In this document: piece after piece, positions 37,368 through 46,865 of the stretch
How the letters are laid out: every line of letters begins with the position of its first letter
How positions within the stretch are numbered: position 1 is the stretch's first letter
From: an uncultured Pseudoalteromonas sp.
Lineage (GTDB): Bacteria > Pseudomonadota > Gammaproteobacteria > Enterobacterales > Alteromonadaceae
Length of the DNA: 64,000 bases
Assembly (NCBI GenBank): GCA_947493455.1
Contig: CANLRB010000007.1
Span: 62,001-126,000 of the forward strand
Direction: 5' to 3'
Position numbers and translations under genes: made by a program
Notes under the pieces: generated by a model
The model's database searches: none
The model's input: only the letters and a program-made list of their open reading frames with translations
What the model was told of the DNA's origin: nothing

Positions 37368-37429
37368 AAAAAGCTGACAGTAATACCAATTTCATCAATA
37401 GTTAATGATATTGGTATAAATCAGCTTTT
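37368..37429. terminator. Long nested hairpin between fliL-like gene and glpG
   Basis: Outer arms AAAAGCTGA (37369-37377) and TCAGCTTTT (37421-37429) enclose inner arms ATACCAATTTCAT (37383-37395) and ATGATATTGGTAT (37405-37417), which match in 12 of 13 positions. The right outer arm covers the glpG stop codon. It probably terminates both convergent genes; the nested symmetric layout also resembles a small dispersed repeat. Confidence 0.6.
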
Positions 37430-38236
37430 CTTTATCAAAGACGTACTATAAGCACATATCATACCTGATAAAAGCCCTGCTAAATGAGCCCAATTTGCCA
37501 TACTCACGAATAACACATCAGCGAAACCGAGTACCATCCACACCAGCATGAATCCAACAACACCTTGTCCAATACCGAGCCCCGATGTTGGTCGCAAATA
37601 GCCATATATCCAGCAAAAGCCTAATAAGCCGTAAACAACCCCCGATAAACCGCCAAAGTTTTCACTGACCATTATGTACTGTAACCAACTACTGCATAAT
37701 GCGGTCATCACAAAAACTATCAACAGTGTTTTATGCCCTAGCTGAGCAACCACGCGTTCACCGAGATATAACCACCACATCAAATTAAACACCAGATGAA
37801 TCGCCGAAAAATGCATCACTGTTGGTGTAAACCATGACACTGGTTGAGCCGCCTTAAACGACAAAAGTGCATAAAGGTTATCAAAATAACCCAATAAAAA
37901 ACCGCCATAGATGGCCACACTGATAACTGCCACTAGCTGAATGAGCGGGCTTAGTTTTAAAAAACGTGGTACTAAGTTTAATGACTGAGTTTGATATTTA
38001 AAAAGAGGTTTTGTCGTCCCGGTCTGCCATGATGCAGCTAAGTATTTTTCATCATTCGGGTTTTCACAAAATGCGGCATATTCATTGCGCGCACGCTGCA
38101 TATCATTGGACGGAACAAAAATCGCCACCGAATTTGAAGTACCTGCGGTTAACTGACCTTCAATGCCAATAGTGCGCAAGTAATCAACAAAGGCCTGCGC
38201 AACACGCACGTTATCGAGCTCACAGAGTAATTCCAT
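37421..38236 (-). CDS. glpG: Rhomboid intramembrane serine protease GlpG
   Basis: GlpG cleaves single-span membrane proteins within the bilayer. The 271 residues contain a cytoplasmic N-terminal domain (about 1-75) and six TM helices. The catalytic dyad is visible: serine in GGLSGVVYGLLG (near 198) and histidine in NWAHLAGLLSG (near 250). The WWLYLGERVV loop-1 region is also conserved. The start overlaps the glpE stop codon (TAATG), so the two genes are translationally coupled. Confidence 0.94.
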   Translation of the reverse strand: MELLCELDNVRVAQAFVDYLRTIGIEGQLTAGTSNSVAIFVPSNDMQRARNEYAAFCENPNDEKYLAASWQTGTTKPLFKYQTQSLNLVPRFLKLSPLIQLVAVISVAIYGGFLLGYFDNLYALLSFKAAQPVSWFTPTVMHFSAIHLVFNLMWWLYLGERVVAQLGHKTLLIVFVMTALCSSWLQYIMVSENFGGLSGVVYGLLGFCWIYGYLRPTSGLGIGQGVVGFMLVWMVLGFADVLFVSMANWAHLAGLLSGMICAYSTSLIKKS

Positions 38237-38556
38237 TAGGCTGTTTCTATATTATCCGATTGAGTTTGACGCCATGCCTCAAAGCCACCGTCCATCGAAT
38301 AAACATCCTCAAACCCTTGTTGTACTAAATAGTTTGCCGCGCTTTGTGAACTAATCCCGTGATAACACACCACGATGATCGGTTGTTCATAGTCCTTTTC
38401 ATTTAAAAATCGCGGTAAATTTTCATTTGATAAATGTTCTGCGCCTGGAATATGGCCACTAGCAAATGTATTAGCATCGCGAATATCAACAACCACCAGC
38501 TCGTCATTAGATAACATTAAAGCAGTGTCTGCGACCGAAATATGTTTAAATGCCAT
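38236..38556 (-). CDS. glpE: Thiosulfate sulfurtransferase GlpE
   Basis: GlpE is a single-domain rhodanese of 106 residues that transfers sulfane sulfur from thiosulfate to acceptors such as cyanide or thioredoxin. The active-site loop is [11 protein letters not shown] (cysteine near 64), preceded by [17 protein letters not shown], both typical of GlpE. It is paired with glpG as in E. coli, but without glpR here. Confidence 0.93.
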   Translation of the reverse strand: MAFKHISVADTALMLSNDELVVVDIRDANTFASGHIPGAEHLSNENLPRFLNEKDYEQPIIVVCYHGISSQSAANYLVQQGFEDVYSMDGGFEAWRQTQSDNIETA

Positions 38557-38565
38557 GGAAACCTC

Positions 38566-38596
38566 AAATAAAAAACGGGAGTAAAAACTCCCGTTA
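38566..38596 (-). terminator. Intrinsic terminator after tdh
   Basis: On the minus strand AACGGGAGT pairs with ACTCCCGTT (38574-38582 and 38587-38595) around four bases, followed by TTTTTTA. It ends the kbl-tdh transcript before glpE. Confidence 0.85.
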
Positions 38597-38617
38597 TCAT
38601 ATCATAGTCAAACGACT

Positions 38618-39643
38618 CTAATCCCAGTTTAAAATAACTTTTCCAGATTGACCTGAGATCATGGTGTCAAAGCCAGTTTGGAATTCATCAACACTATATT
38701 GGTGTGTGATGATTGGGTCGAGATTTAAACCAGATTGAATCAAGCTCGCCATCTTATACCAGGTCTCAAACATTTCGCGGCCATATATGCCTTTGATTAC
38801 GAGTCCTTTAAAGATTACTTGGTTCCAATCTACCGCCATATCTGACGGCGGAATACCCAACATGGCAATTTTACCACCATGATTCATATTGTTGAGCATA
38901 CTATTAAATGCCGAAGGAACGCCTGACATTTCAAGGCCTACATCAAATCCTTCAGTCATGCCGAGCTCGTTCATCACATCTTCAAGCTTTTCATTTGCCA
39001 CATTGACGGCGCGCGTTGCCCCCATGGTTTTTGCAAGCTCTAAGCGATAGTCGTTGACGTCTGTAATTACAACATGACGCGCACCAACATGTTTTGCAAC
39101 TGCGGCTGCCATAATCCCAATCGGACCTGCACCAGTAATTAATACATCTTCGCCCACCAAGTCAAATGACAGTGCGGTGTGAACCGCATTACCAAACGGG
39201 TCAAAAATTGACGCAAGTTCATCTGAAATATTATCTGGGATCTTAAATGCATTATAGGCTGGGATCACGAGGTATTCAGCAAATGCTCCCTCGCGATTCA
39301 CGCCAACCCCGACCGTGTTGCGGCATAGGTGCACACGCCCTGCGCGGCAGTTACGGCAGTGACCGCACGTAATATGGCCTTCACCCGATACGCGGTCACC
39401 CACTTTAAAACCACGGACTTCTTGGCCCATATCGACAACTTCGCCGACATATTCATGACCTACAACCATAGGTACAGGAATGGTATTTTGTGACCACTCA
39501 TCCCATTTATAAATATGAACATCAGTTCCGCAAATCGCCGTTTTGCGTATTTTAATTAACAGGTCATTATGGCCAACTTCTGGTTTCTCAACCTCCGTCA
39601 TCCAGATTCCGGCTTCAGGCTTTAATTTTGATAGTGCTTTCAT
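38618..39643 (-). CDS. tdh: L-threonine 3-dehydrogenase
   Basis: Tdh is a zinc- and NAD-dependent dehydrogenase that oxidises L-threonine to 2-amino-3-oxobutyrate. Its 341 residues equal the E. coli enzyme. It shows the catalytic zinc segment [13 protein letters not shown] (C38), GHEYVGEV, the structural zinc cysteines [15 protein letters not shown] and the Rossmann motif [12 protein letters not shown]. The next enzyme, Kbl, is encoded 31 nt upstream in the same operon, completing threonine breakdown to glycine and acetyl-CoA. Confidence 0.97.
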   Translation of the reverse strand: MKALSKLKPEAGIWMTEVEKPEVGHNDLLIKIRKTAICGTDVHIYKWDEWSQNTIPVPMVVGHEYVGEVVDMGQEVRGFKVGDRVSGEGHITCGHCRNCRAGRVHLCRNTVGVGVNREGAFAEYLVIPAYNAFKIPDNISDELASIFDPFGNAVHTALSFDLVGEDVLITGAGPIGIMAAAVAKHVGARHVVITDVNDYRLELAKTMGATRAVNVANEKLEDVMNELGMTEGFDVGLEMSGVPSAFNSMLNNMNHGGKIAMLGIPPSDMAVDWNQVIFKGLVIKGIYGREMFETWYKMASLIQSGLNLDPIITHQYSVDEFQTGFDTMISGQSGKVILNWD

Positions 39644-39674
39644 GTTCTATCTCACTCAAATAATGGCGAATAGC

Positions 39675-40874
39675 CTAGTTAATCACACCGAGCTCTTTAC
39701 CAATACGCGTAAATGCAGCAATCGCCGTGTCCAGCTGTTCTTTGGTGTGTGCAGCAGAAATTTGCGTACGAATACGGGCTTGCCCTTTAGGTACAACAGG
39801 GAAAGAGAATCCAGTAACGTAAATGCCTTCAGCAAGTAGTTTGTCCGCCATATCCGAAGCTAATTTCGCATCGCCTAACATCACAGGGATAATGGCATGG
39901 TCTTTACCCGCACAAGTGAAGCCAACAGCTTCCATTTGCTCGCGGAAATAAGCCGCATTTTGCCAAAGCGTGTCACGTAACTCTTTACCATCAGCAAGCA
40001 TATCGAGCACTTTAATCGATGCTGTCACAATTGACGGCGCTAATGAATTTGAAAATAAGTAAGGGCGTGAGCGTTGACGTAACCACTCAACAATTTCAGC
40101 TTTACCTGAAGTATAACCACCTGAAGCACCACCTAGCGCTTTACCCAATGTGCCTGTAATAATATCAACACGATCCATAACATTGCAGTATTCTGGTGTA
40201 CCACAGCCATTTTCACCAACAAAACCAACCGCGTGAGAATCATCAACCATGACTAATGCATCATACTTATCAGCTAAGTCACATACTGCGGCTAAATTAC
40301 AAATCACACCGTCCATTGAGAACACACCATCAGTCGCAATCAATTTAGTTTTTGCGCCGGCTTCATCTGCCGCTTTTAATTGTGCTTCAAGGTCTGCCAT
40401 ATCATTATTGGCATAGCGGAAACGCTTCGCTTTACATAAACGCACACCATCGATAATCGACGCATGATTTAGTGCATCTGAAATAATTGCATCTTCAGGG
40501 CCTAAAATCGTTTCAAATAGACCCGCGTTTGCGTCAAAGCAAGAAGAGTACAAAATAGTGTCTTCTGTTTTTAAGAATGCACTAATTTTCGTTTCAAGCG
40601 TTTTATGGATATCTTGAGTACCACAGATAAAGCGCACCGACGCAACACCAAAACCGTGATCATTTAAACCTTGTTGCGCAGCTTCAATTAGGCTTGGGTG
40701 ATTTGCCAAGCCTAGGTAATTATTGGCACAAAAGTTAATGACTTTATCGCCCGAGGCGACTTCAATCTCAGCTTGCTGCTGAGACGTAATCACGCGTTCG
40801 TTTTTATACAAACCATCTTGTTTTACTTGTTCGATTTGCCCTTTTAGCTGATCGAAAAATGCAGATGCTCTCAT
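39675..40874 (-). CDS. kbl: 2-amino-3-ketobutyrate CoA ligase (glycine C-acetyltransferase)
   Basis: Kbl is a PLP enzyme that cleaves 2-amino-3-oxobutyrate with CoA to glycine and acetyl-CoA. The 399 residues (ATG at 40874, [10 protein letters not shown]) equal the family length; a 20-codon upward extension is not conserved. It has [23 protein letters not shown], the DDSHAVGF aspartate and the PLP lysine in [14 protein letters not shown]. It is first in kbl-tdh. A 20-bp palindrome 37-56 nt upstream may be its operator. Confidence 0.96.
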   Translation of the reverse strand: MRASAFFDQLKGQIEQVKQDGLYKNERVITSQQQAEIEVASGDKVINFCANNYLGLANHPSLIEAAQQGLNDHGFGVASVRFICGTQDIHKTLETKISAFLKTEDTILYSSCFDANAGLFETILGPEDAIISDALNHASIIDGVRLCKAKRFRYANNDMADLEAQLKAADEAGAKTKLIATDGVFSMDGVICNLAAVCDLADKYDALVMVDDSHAVGFVGENGCGTPEYCNVMDRVDIITGTLGKALGGASGGYTSGKAEIVEWLRQRSRPYLFSNSLAPSIVTASIKVLDMLADGKELRDTLWQNAAYFREQMEAVGFTCAGKDHAIIPVMLGDAKLASDMADKLLAEGIYVTGFSFPVVPKGQARIRTQISAAHTKEQLDTAIAAFTRIGKELGVIN

Positions 40875-40910
40875 CTGTTGTCTCCAAAATTTGAACAGGT
40901 AGTCACTCGC

Positions 40911-40930
40911 TTTGTAGGTAAGCCTACAAA
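40911..40930 (-). promoter_or_regulatory. Candidate operator palindrome upstream of kbl-tdh
   Basis: TTTGTAGG-TAAG-CCTACAAA is a perfect 8+4+8 palindrome 37 nt before the kbl start codon. No T-run follows on either strand, so a protein-binding site is more likely than a terminator. The regulator is unknown. Confidence 0.45.
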
Positions 40931-41004
40931 TCATGCGTTATATTGTAAAAGTTTAGTGCCTAAAAAGCACTTATTCTGAGTAAATGATAAATCAAATAGG
41001 ATGC

Positions 41005-41544
41005 TTATCTGGTCGCATCAGCTAATGAAGACCATACTTGGTCTGCTTGTGCTAGTTCCTCGTCACTTAATGCCTGACCTGAATTGACTAAAATAGTGTG
41101 GCCAATATTGGCACGCTTGGCCGCTTGAATATCAGAAAGTTTGTCGCCAACCATCACGCTTTGTGCAGGATCGATATCAAACTCATCAATCGCTTGCAAG
41201 AGCATGCCAGGTGCTGGTTTTCGACACTGGCAATCGGTTAAATAGTCTGGTTGTGCGTTGCGCGGATGATGCGGGCAAAAATAGACCTGGCTAATTTCGC
41301 AGTCTTGTTCTTTAAACTGCGCCGTCATCCAATCTGTTAATTGAGCAAACTGCGCTTCGCTGTAATAACCTCGGCCGATGCCAGATTGGTTAGTCACCAC
41401 AATTAGTAGATAGCCTTGTTCTTTAAAATAGCGACAGGCATCAAATACACCATCGATAAATTCAAACTCTTCTATTTTGTGAACATAGGCATGATCGCGG
41501 TTAATCACCCCATCACGGTCTAAAAAAACGGCTTTATTCTTCAT
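41005..41544 (-). CDS. gmhB: D-glycero-beta-D-manno-heptose 1,7-bisphosphate 7-phosphatase
   Basis: GmhB is a HAD-family phosphatase of ADP-heptose synthesis. The 179 residues begin with the nucleophile motif FLDRDGVINRD (D9/D11), then TNQSGIGRGYY, a zinc-binding loop with CPHHP and CQCRKP, and the motif MVGDKLSDIQAA. It overlaps the upstream GT9 gene by four bases. The other heptose genes gmhA and hldE are at 43470-45503. Confidence 0.94.
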   Translation of the reverse strand: MKNKAVFLDRDGVINRDHAYVHKIEEFEFIDGVFDACRYFKEQGYLLIVVTNQSGIGRGYYSEAQFAQLTDWMTAQFKEQDCEISQVYFCPHHPRNAQPDYLTDCQCRKPAPGMLLQAIDEFDIDPAQSVMVGDKLSDIQAAKRANIGHTILVNSGQALSDEELAQADQVWSSLADATR

Positions 41545-42590
41545 AAATTGTGCTCATTGCATACGTGATCAAACATGGTTTTAACGGCATCAACTGAAAT
41601 GTCAGCCATTAAGTTAGCACCCTTTACGCGCGTACCCCAAGGTAGTTCTTCGGCATTTTTTCGGCGTTGTTGTACTAAGTGCTGATGATACACTTCAACC
41701 ACATAATCTTGGTATAAATATGGTCCTGTGCGAGCTGGGTTCGAGTGAGCATACAAACCAATCACGGGCGTATTCACTGTGACCGCCATATGCGCAGGCC
41801 CAGTATCAGGCGCAAGTACTAACTTCGCCTTATCTAACACGCATAACAACTGCTTTAAACTGGTTTTCCCTACCAAATTGAGAACACTGCAGTTAACACT
41901 GTCAATTATTTTCTGAGCAAGTTGCAGCTCCATCTCCGTAGGACCGCCCGTGATCACGACCTCAAATCCGCGTTGATGTGCATAATCTGCTATCAATGCA
42001 TAGCGCTCTGCAAGCCAATTTCGCTCTGCTTTGCTTGCGGCAGGAGAAATTACAAAAATATTATCTCGACCCGCAAGCAATTTATTTGCAACATACTGGT
42101 CGTCTGTTGTTGTCGGTATGTGCCATTTAGGTTCGTAATACGGCACACCAATCGCTTGTGCAAATGCCCGAAAACCTTCTAATACATGCGCTTCTTTTTG
42201 CGCCTTTATTCGTTTATTTGTAAATAAATAATGACCTTCTTTTGCACGGTGCCAATCAAAACCAACTTTCACTTTTGCAGGAATACATTTTGCGGCAATA
42301 TTCGCTCTTAGCGCGACTTGCATATGTAAAAGCACATCAAAAGAGCGTCTAGCAAACTGTTCACGCAATGCCGAATAAGCTTTTTTTCCTTGCTTTTTAT
42401 CGAAAATAACAAATTCGACCCCAGGTATATCAGCCAATAACATAGCTTCAACTTTCCCTATTACCCAGGTAATATTCGCTTTAGGATAATGAGCTTGGAT
42501 CGCTTGTACAGCAGATACAGCGTGACATACATCACCAATAGCCGATAAACGCAAAATGCAAATATCGTTAGGTTGTTCCGTTAATACCAC
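41541..42590 (-). CDS. GT9-family LPS heptosyltransferase
   Basis: The 349-residue protein has the ADP-heptose:LPS heptosyltransferase fold. It has an N-terminal Rossmann domain starting ICILRLSAIGDVCHAVSAVQ, the acceptor-region KVGFDWHRAKEG, VISPAASKAERNW (glycine-rich donor loop) and the APDTGPAHMAV motif conserved in WaaC/WaaF. It adds a heptose to the inner core on the cytoplasmic face. Whether it acts as heptosyltransferase I or II cannot be decided by eye. It is translationally coupled to gmhB. Confidence 0.87.
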   Translation of the reverse strand: MVLTEQPNDICILRLSAIGDVCHAVSAVQAIQAHYPKANITWVIGKVEAMLLADIPGVEFVIFDKKQGKKAYSALREQFARRSFDVLLHMQVALRANIAAKCIPAKVKVGFDWHRAKEGHYLFTNKRIKAQKEAHVLEGFRAFAQAIGVPYYEPKWHIPTTTDDQYVANKLLAGRDNIFVISPAASKAERNWLAERYALIADYAHQRGFEVVITGGPTEMELQLAQKIIDSVNCSVLNLVGKTSLKQLLCVLDKAKLVLAPDTGPAHMAVTVNTPVIGLYAHSNPARTGPYLYQDYVVEVYHQHLVQQRRKNAEELPWGTRVKGANLMADISVDAVKTMFDHVCNEHNL

Positions 42591-42695
42591 TGCGAGCCTA
42601 TTTATCTAGAATAATTGGGGTGCAGTTTAACTTAATTTATAATCTAGCCCAACTTGTTATAATCAGAAGCCGATAAAAAGTAACCCTGACAGAAT

Positions 42696-43424
42696 ATGCT
42701 TAAGATCACATCGTCAAAAAACACTACGCTGCTGACAAAAAGCGACAACAATTTGCCAATTACCATAAACTGGTTTAATCCCGACTATTGGCAAGAGCAA
42801 AACGCAATCGTTAATAAAAAAGTAGGTCGCGCACCAACTTGGTTTTTTAAATTTGAAGGCGGGGTCGGTGTGTTAAGGCATTACTGGCGCGGCGGTTTAA
42901 TTGGCAAAATATTAAGTGATCAGTATCTCTATACAGGTATAAAAGCCACGCGCACCTATCGCGAATTTTTACTTTTGTGTCAACTCGAAGAGTTAGATTT
43001 GCCTGTCTCAAAGCCTATTGCAGCAAAAATCACTCGCGACAAATATATCTATCGTGGTGATCTCATTACACATGCCATTTCCCAAAGCCAAAGCGTACTC
43101 GATCTAATAAAGCAAAAGCCAATAACCGATGAATTATGGGTAAACATCGCACACACCATCGCGCAGTTTCATAATCACGGTGTCAATCACGCAGATCTCA
43201 ATATAAACAATATCTTAATCGACGACACATTAAAGGTTTATCTGATTGATTTTGATCGAGGAACCTTGAATACACCGAGCCAATCAATTTCAAAAAATAA
43301 TATCGACAGATTAAAACGCTCGTTGTTAAAAGAAGAAAAACGTAATTCAACATTTTTTTGGCAAGAAGCTAATTGGCAAACATTTATCAACGCCTACCGC
43401 GATGCATTAGAGTATCAGTTTTAA
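42696..43424 (+). CDS. kdkA: 3-deoxy-D-manno-octulosonic acid (Kdo) kinase
   Basis: KdkA phosphorylates Kdo at O-4 on lipid A-Kdo in organisms that carry a single phosphorylated Kdo. The 242 residues show a compact kinase fold: RHYWRGGLIG, REFLLL, HADLNINNIL (catalytic loop, with H-A-D-L-N in place of HRD) and LIDFDRG (Mg-binding DFD). It is oriented opposite to its neighbours and ends at a hairpin shared with hldE. Confidence 0.9.
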   Translation: MLKITSSKNTTLLTKSDNNLPITINWFNPDYWQEQNAIVNKKVGRAPTWFFKFEGGVGVLRHYWRGGLIGKILSDQYLYTGIKATRTYREFLLLCQLEELDLPVSKPIAAKITRDKYIYRGDLITHAISQSQSVLDLIKQKPITDELWVNIAHTIAQFHNHGVNHADLNINNILIDDTLKVYLIDFDRGTLNTPSQSISKNNIDRLKRSLLKEEKRNSTFFWQEANWQTFINAYRDALEYQF

Positions 43425-43452
43425 AATGATGCGCAGCACAGTGCGCATCATT
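43425..43452. terminator. Hairpin between convergent kdkA and hldE
   Basis: AATGATGCGCA (43425-43435) pairs perfectly with TGCGCATCATT (43442-43452) around GCACAG. The T-runs are short, so termination may be inefficient or factor-assisted. Confidence 0.55.
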
Positions 43453-43469
43453 AAACTCAAATATTGAAA

Positions 43470-44912
43470 TTAATTAGCTTGAATTTTACGGATCACATTG
43501 GATGTTGAGCAACCATTGACAAATTCCAGCACTTCAACCTGACCGCCATTTGCCAATACAAAGTCAGCGCCAGCAATTTGTGATACTTTGTAGTCGCCTC
43601 CTTTTACTAAAACATCCGGTTTAACCTTTTCGATCAACTTCGCTGGCGTATCGTTTTCTGACACGCAACCAAACGGGATCACCCAATCAACGGATGCCAA
43701 TGCTGCAATCACAGTAGCACGTTCATCAAGTGGGTTAATTGGGCGCTCTGCACCTTTTAATCGCGCAATCGATTCATCATTATTTAAACCAACCACCAGT
43801 TTATCACCGCGCGCTTTTGCCTGCGCGAGATAACGCACATGTCCTGCATGTAAAATATCAAAGCAGCCGTTGGTGAATACGATTTTTTCACCGCGTTGGC
43901 GCGCAAGCTCTATGTGGTGCAATACTTCATCGGCGGGCGCCTGATACTGTTCACCGGTTTCGCGTAAATACTGGGTCAGTTTTGCTCCTAACTCTTCTGG
44001 CGATACAGTCGCCGCTCCAAGTTTTGCAACCACAAGACCTGCTGCAACATTTGCAACTTCAACGGCCTGTGCCGTCGGCATACCGGTCCCTAACATAACA
44101 GCCAGTGTTGCAATGACGGTATCACCGGCGCCAGTCACATCAGCTACTTCGCGAACTTGGGCAGGAAAATCAAACTTTTCATTGGATGTAATTAACGACA
44201 TGCCTTGCTCAGAACGCGTTAATAACATCGCACCAATACCTGATTTAGCAATGATTTCTCGCGAGCACCATGCTAGCGTTTCTTCATCGCCCAATTCACC
44301 ACCTGCAGCACTGTATTCTGTCAAGTTTGGTGTGATTAGGTCAGCACCGCGATAATCGCTAAGCTGTTTAGATTTAGGGTCAACAAGCACGCGCTTGCCC
44401 GCAGCTTTTACTACCTTAATCATATTGGCAATGTGCGCCAGCGAGCCTTTGTTATAATCAGAAAAAACCACAATATCAAACTGCTCAACAATCTCTTCCA
44501 GCTTGTTCAATAACAATTGAGAATGCTGACTAGAAAAAGTTTGTTCAACATCTAAACGCACTACTTGTTGATGACGGCTAATGACGCGCATTTTTGCAAT
44601 CGTCGGTGCTTCTGACTGCGTAATCAGTTGAGAGTCAATATTCTCATCTCGCAGTAATGCTTGCAGACTTAAACCATTATCATCGTCACCTACAATACCT
44701 AATAAACTCACTTGACCATCTAGGTATGCGATATTTTTGGCAACGTTTGCCGCACCGCCCGCTTTATCCTCTAAAGCACTCACTTTAACGACGGGTACTG
44801 GTGCTTCAGGCGAAATTCGCCCCGTATCGCCATGCCAATAACGATCGAGCATTACATCACCGACAACTAAAATTTTCGCATCGGACAACTTTTGAAAATA
44901 CGATAAATCCAT
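43470..44912 (-). CDS. hldE: Bifunctional heptose-7-phosphate kinase / heptose-1-phosphate adenylyltransferase
   Basis: HldE performs two steps of ADP-heptose synthesis. The 480-residue protein has an N-terminal ribokinase-like domain (about 1-320, ending with [11 protein letters not shown] and its catalytic aspartate) and a C-terminal cytidylyltransferase-like domain (about 345-478) with [13 protein letters not shown] and the [21 protein letters not shown] segment. Three bases separate it from the upstream gmhA, so the two are one operon. Confidence 0.96.
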   Translation of the reverse strand: MDLSYFQKLSDAKILVVGDVMLDRYWHGDTGRISPEAPVPVVKVSALEDKAGGAANVAKNIAYLDGQVSLLGIVGDDDNGLSLQALLRDENIDSQLITQSEAPTIAKMRVISRHQQVVRLDVEQTFSSQHSQLLLNKLEEIVEQFDIVVFSDYNKGSLAHIANMIKVVKAAGKRVLVDPKSKQLSDYRGADLITPNLTEYSAAGGELGDEETLAWCSREIIAKSGIGAMLLTRSEQGMSLITSNEKFDFPAQVREVADVTGAGDTVIATLAVMLGTGMPTAQAVEVANVAAGLVVAKLGAATVSPEELGAKLTQYLRETGEQYQAPADEVLHHIELARQRGEKIVFTNGCFDILHAGHVRYLAQAKARGDKLVVGLNNDESIARLKGAERPINPLDERATVIAALASVDWVIPFGCVSENDTPAKLIEKVKPDVLVKGGDYKVSQIAGADFVLANGGQVEVLEFVNGCSTSNVIRKIQAN

Positions 44913-44915
44913 TTT

Positions 44916-45503
44916 TTACTCCACCGCTAACATATCGATTGCTTCACACAGCCAGTGACCAATAAACATATGCGCTTCTTGAATACGTGCCGTTTCATCA
45001 TTTTTTATAATAATAGGTAATTGAGCAATGTCTTTTACTTTGCCCCCCTCGCGGCCAGTGAGGGCAACTGTATAGGCACCTATGGTATTCGCCGCTTGCA
45101 AGGCAAGATTGATATTGGGGCTTGTTCCTGAGGTCGTTAATCCAATTACTAAGTCTTCAGGCTTACACAGTGCTTGCACTTGACGTTCAAACACACTGTC
45201 AAAGTGATAATCGTTTGAGTGTGCTGTTAAGATAGAGGTATCGGTTGTCAACGCAATCGAAGCCAGTGGACCGCGTTCATTTTTATAGCGCACAACAAAT
45301 TCTGCCGCTAAATGTTGCGAATCAGCCGCACTGCCACCATTACCAAACCAAATTACCTTACCACCTGCCGACAACGTTTTTTTACACTCTGCAAGCAAGG
45401 TGAAAGCTTGCTCCTGATACGTGTGCATAATTTCAAACGCAGCCTTATGACGTGCTAAGCTATCAAGGTAGCTCTGTTTTATCATTTCAGGTGACTTAAT
45501 CAT
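44916..45503 (-). CDS. gmhA: Sedoheptulose-7-phosphate isomerase GmhA
   Basis: GmhA isomerises sedoheptulose-7-phosphate to D-glycero-D-manno-heptose-7-phosphate, the first committed heptose step. The 195-residue SIS-domain protein contains FGNGGSAADSQHLAAEF (near 53-69), TSGTSPNI and the C-terminal QEAHMFIGHWLCEAID segment with the catalytic Glu/His. It is directly upstream of hldE. A DiaA-type SIS protein is a less likely alternative given the LPS context. Confidence 0.92.
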   Translation of the reverse strand: MIKSPEMIKQSYLDSLARHKAAFEIMHTYQEQAFTLLAECKKTLSAGGKVIWFGNGGSAADSQHLAAEFVVRYKNERGPLASIALTTDTSILTAHSNDYHFDSVFERQVQALCKPEDLVIGLTTSGTSPNINLALQAANTIGAYTVALTGREGGKVKDIAQLPIIIKNDETARIQEAHMFIGHWLCEAIDMLAVE

Positions 45504-45699
45504 TTTGCGTGACCTATTTTTTTACTGTCAAATTGAAGGTCATTCTATACTTTTTTATATACAAAAGGCGAGACTGCCATTTAATTGTCGATAAAATTAA
45601 ATAAACTTTTAACATACTCCGCTTAAGCTGAGTCAAAACTATCACTACAGCACGATTTTTTGATACAATCGGGCACTATATAATGTCATGGAGAATTGA

Positions 45700-46827
45700 A
45701 TGCACCACACAGTTGCTAGTTTGGCTGACGCCCCTAAAGCGCCTATTCTGCCGTTAGCAAAAACCAAAAAAGTACTCTATATGACGCATTTAGCATTAGG
45801 AGATTACGTTTACCAAGGTGCATTTATTAAACGCTTGTGTGACGCTTATCCAAATGTTCAATTTGACATTTGGATCGATGATTGCCGCACGCATAAAAAA
45901 GACTGGCATCAAGGCCGTAATACGGCTTTGCAACAATGGTTATCGCTTGAATCCCATATCAACCATGTTTACCCGATAGCACATAGTGCAAATGAACAGC
46001 AACAACTGATTCAAGATGCCCAAGCACAAGACTACGACTACGTTATTTTTGTCGCGACAAATCGGGTTCATAGTTATCTGAAAGTTGCCAAGCAAATTGT
46101 CAGTGAAGATAAAGTTATCGGGACTCAAAGTGGCCGGTTATTAGACAAAATACGATATCACAATCAATATAAGTCGCTGGCAGGCAGTGTTTCGCTCAAA
46201 GCGTTAAAAAATATCGCGCATATAAGCGATTTTTATAATTTAACCTTTAACCAAATTTTTGGTATTTCGTTAAATGCAAACGAACGACTACGTCAAATAG
46301 CAATCGCGCAAGATGTTCGAGAAAAAGCAGCATCAAAAATACGATTGTGGCAAGAACGGCACAACCTACAATCGAGTAAAGTCATTTTTATAAATCATTT
46401 GTCAACGAATGCGAAGCGCGACTGGCAAATATCAAAAGTTGAAAACTTAATATTGCAACTTGCTGAAAAACATCCTAGTGCCTTGTTTATTATCAATACG
46501 CCGCCACATCAACTTAAGCAAGTCAGTAACTGGTGTAAAGAAAACCAACAGCTTAAGCAGGTCGCTGTTGAGCCATTTTCAGCAACGGAAAACTTTTTTG
46601 ATTTACCCGCAATGATGGCTGAGTGCCAGCTCATTATTTCGGTAGAAACCGCGATCATGCATTTGGCCAGCAGCTTACAATTACCCCAGATTGCACTTAT
46701 TCGACGCTCTGCAAAACAATGGCAACCGCTGCATGCAAATAAAATATTATTTGGCGAGAAACGCGTTGATGGGATAACGGTCGACGACGTCATCCCACTA
46801 GCAAATGCAAGCTTGGCCTCAGCGTAA
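45700..46827 (+). CDS. GT9-like glycosyltransferase (heptosyltransferase family)
   Basis: The 375-residue protein resembles the heptosyltransferase superfamily. It has an N-terminal VLYMTHLALGDYVYQGAFIKRL (the glycine-rich start seen in GT9 enzymes), a linker, FINHLSTNAKRDWQ, and a C-terminal VETAIMHLASSLQLPQIAL that stands where WaaC/WaaF have DTGPAHMA. The similarity to WaaC is lower than for the gene at 41541; the donor and acceptor are unknown. It lies alone on the plus strand between gmhA and the Wzi-like gene, consistent with strain-variable LPS core or surface glycan assembly. Confidence 0.7.
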   Translation: MHHTVASLADAPKAPILPLAKTKKVLYMTHLALGDYVYQGAFIKRLCDAYPNVQFDIWIDDCRTHKKDWHQGRNTALQQWLSLESHINHVYPIAHSANEQQQLIQDAQAQDYDYVIFVATNRVHSYLKVAKQIVSEDKVIGTQSGRLLDKIRYHNQYKSLAGSVSLKALKNIAHISDFYNLTFNQIFGISLNANERLRQIAIAQDVREKAASKIRLWQERHNLQSSKVIFINHLSTNAKRDWQISKVENLILQLAEKHPSALFIINTPPHQLKQVSNWCKENQQLKQVAVEPFSATENFFDLPAMMAECQLIISVETAIMHLASSLQLPQIALIRRSAKQWQPLHANKILFGEKRVDGITVDDVIPLANASLASA

Positions 46828-46865
46828 TATTTTCTAGTTTAAATATTTAACTTAAGGCCAACTAC

